From Rugalucina vietnamica (taxonomy: Eukaryota; Mollusca; Bivalvia; Lucinida; Lucinidae), in assembly GCA_964017185.1 (NCBI GenBank), contig OZ024876.1:34759278-34823277 (forward strand): DNA of 64,000 bases, in the 5' to 3' direction. Shown here piece after piece: positions 63,966 through 64,000 of this stretch. Made by a program: the position numbers and the translations under genes. Position 1 is the stretch's first letter. Every line of letters begins with the position of its first letter. A model generated the notes under the pieces. The model ran no database searches. It saw only the letters and a program-made list of their open reading frames with translations, and was not told where the DNA came from.

Positions 63966-64000
63966 GATATGTATTTACAGTCCGGATGCGACAAAACTAA

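Overview
The window is eukaryotic, AT-rich and dominated by repeats. It looks like a marine mollusc, probably a bivalve. The evidence is an intronless rhodopsin-like GPCR, a multi-exon copper amine oxidase gene with GT-AG introns, tRNA-headed SINEs, a Ty1/copia-like gag with an animal initiator-Met primer site, and many MITE and foldback families. The taxonomic call is an inference; the TIR family starting TGAGCCGCGTCATGAG recalls venerid clams, from memory only. No bacterial, operon or CRISPR content is present.

Host genes. (1) A rhodopsin-like GPCR (6767-8077, minus) in one exon, whose stop codon is the last three bases of a MITE. (2) A membrane-anchored copper amine oxidase (AOC3/VAP-1-like) on the minus strand. 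It is reconstructed here as four coding exons (49524-49554, 42263-44231, 39699-39878, 37576-37878) whose phases agree, with one apparent 1-base deletion in exon 2. (3) Two short exon-like open segments on the plus strand (53010-53122 and 59886-59987) that may belong to one or two unrecognised genes.

Mobile DNA fills the rest and is nested several levels deep. Families are lettered here. A is a MITE of about 230 bp with a GCGAAAACAAAGGCGC central palindrome, about 20 copies. B is a palindromic MITE of about 280 bp, about 14 copies. C has a terminal AGCTCACCT hairpin and GTCC-rich runs, 5 copies. D is a MITE of about 490 bp, in one place a tandem array. F is a repeat of about 430 bp. P is a SINE-like family. 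G is a 3.27 kb foldback. I and J are 1.2 kb TIR elements whose arms are packed with degenerate short motifs. K is a 5 kb TIR element and L a 2 kb TIR element. N is a 4.7 kb foldback. H, M, O, Q, R, S, T and U are single TIR or palindromic elements.

Layout. 0-6.5 kb: SINE, A, B, C and U repeats. 6.5-8.1 kb: GPCR between A copies. 8.2-15.8 kb: A/F nest, C end, foldback N. 15.79-21.89 kb: non-autonomous LTR retrotransposon (TSD ATATG, iMet primer site, gag with an amber codon) carrying a C insertion with an 11-unit ~147-bp array. 21.9-31.6 kb: B, D, A, F, P and T repeats. 31.6-37.3 kb: C containing K, containing a LINE fragment, containing L. 37.6-49.6 kb: amine oxidase gene with introns full of A, B, C, D, O, I and G. 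49.6-64 kb: SINE-in-SINE, J and A inside P, (TA)n, LINE fragments, more MITEs and the two exon-like segments.

All family names and junctions were read by eye; no alignment or search was run.
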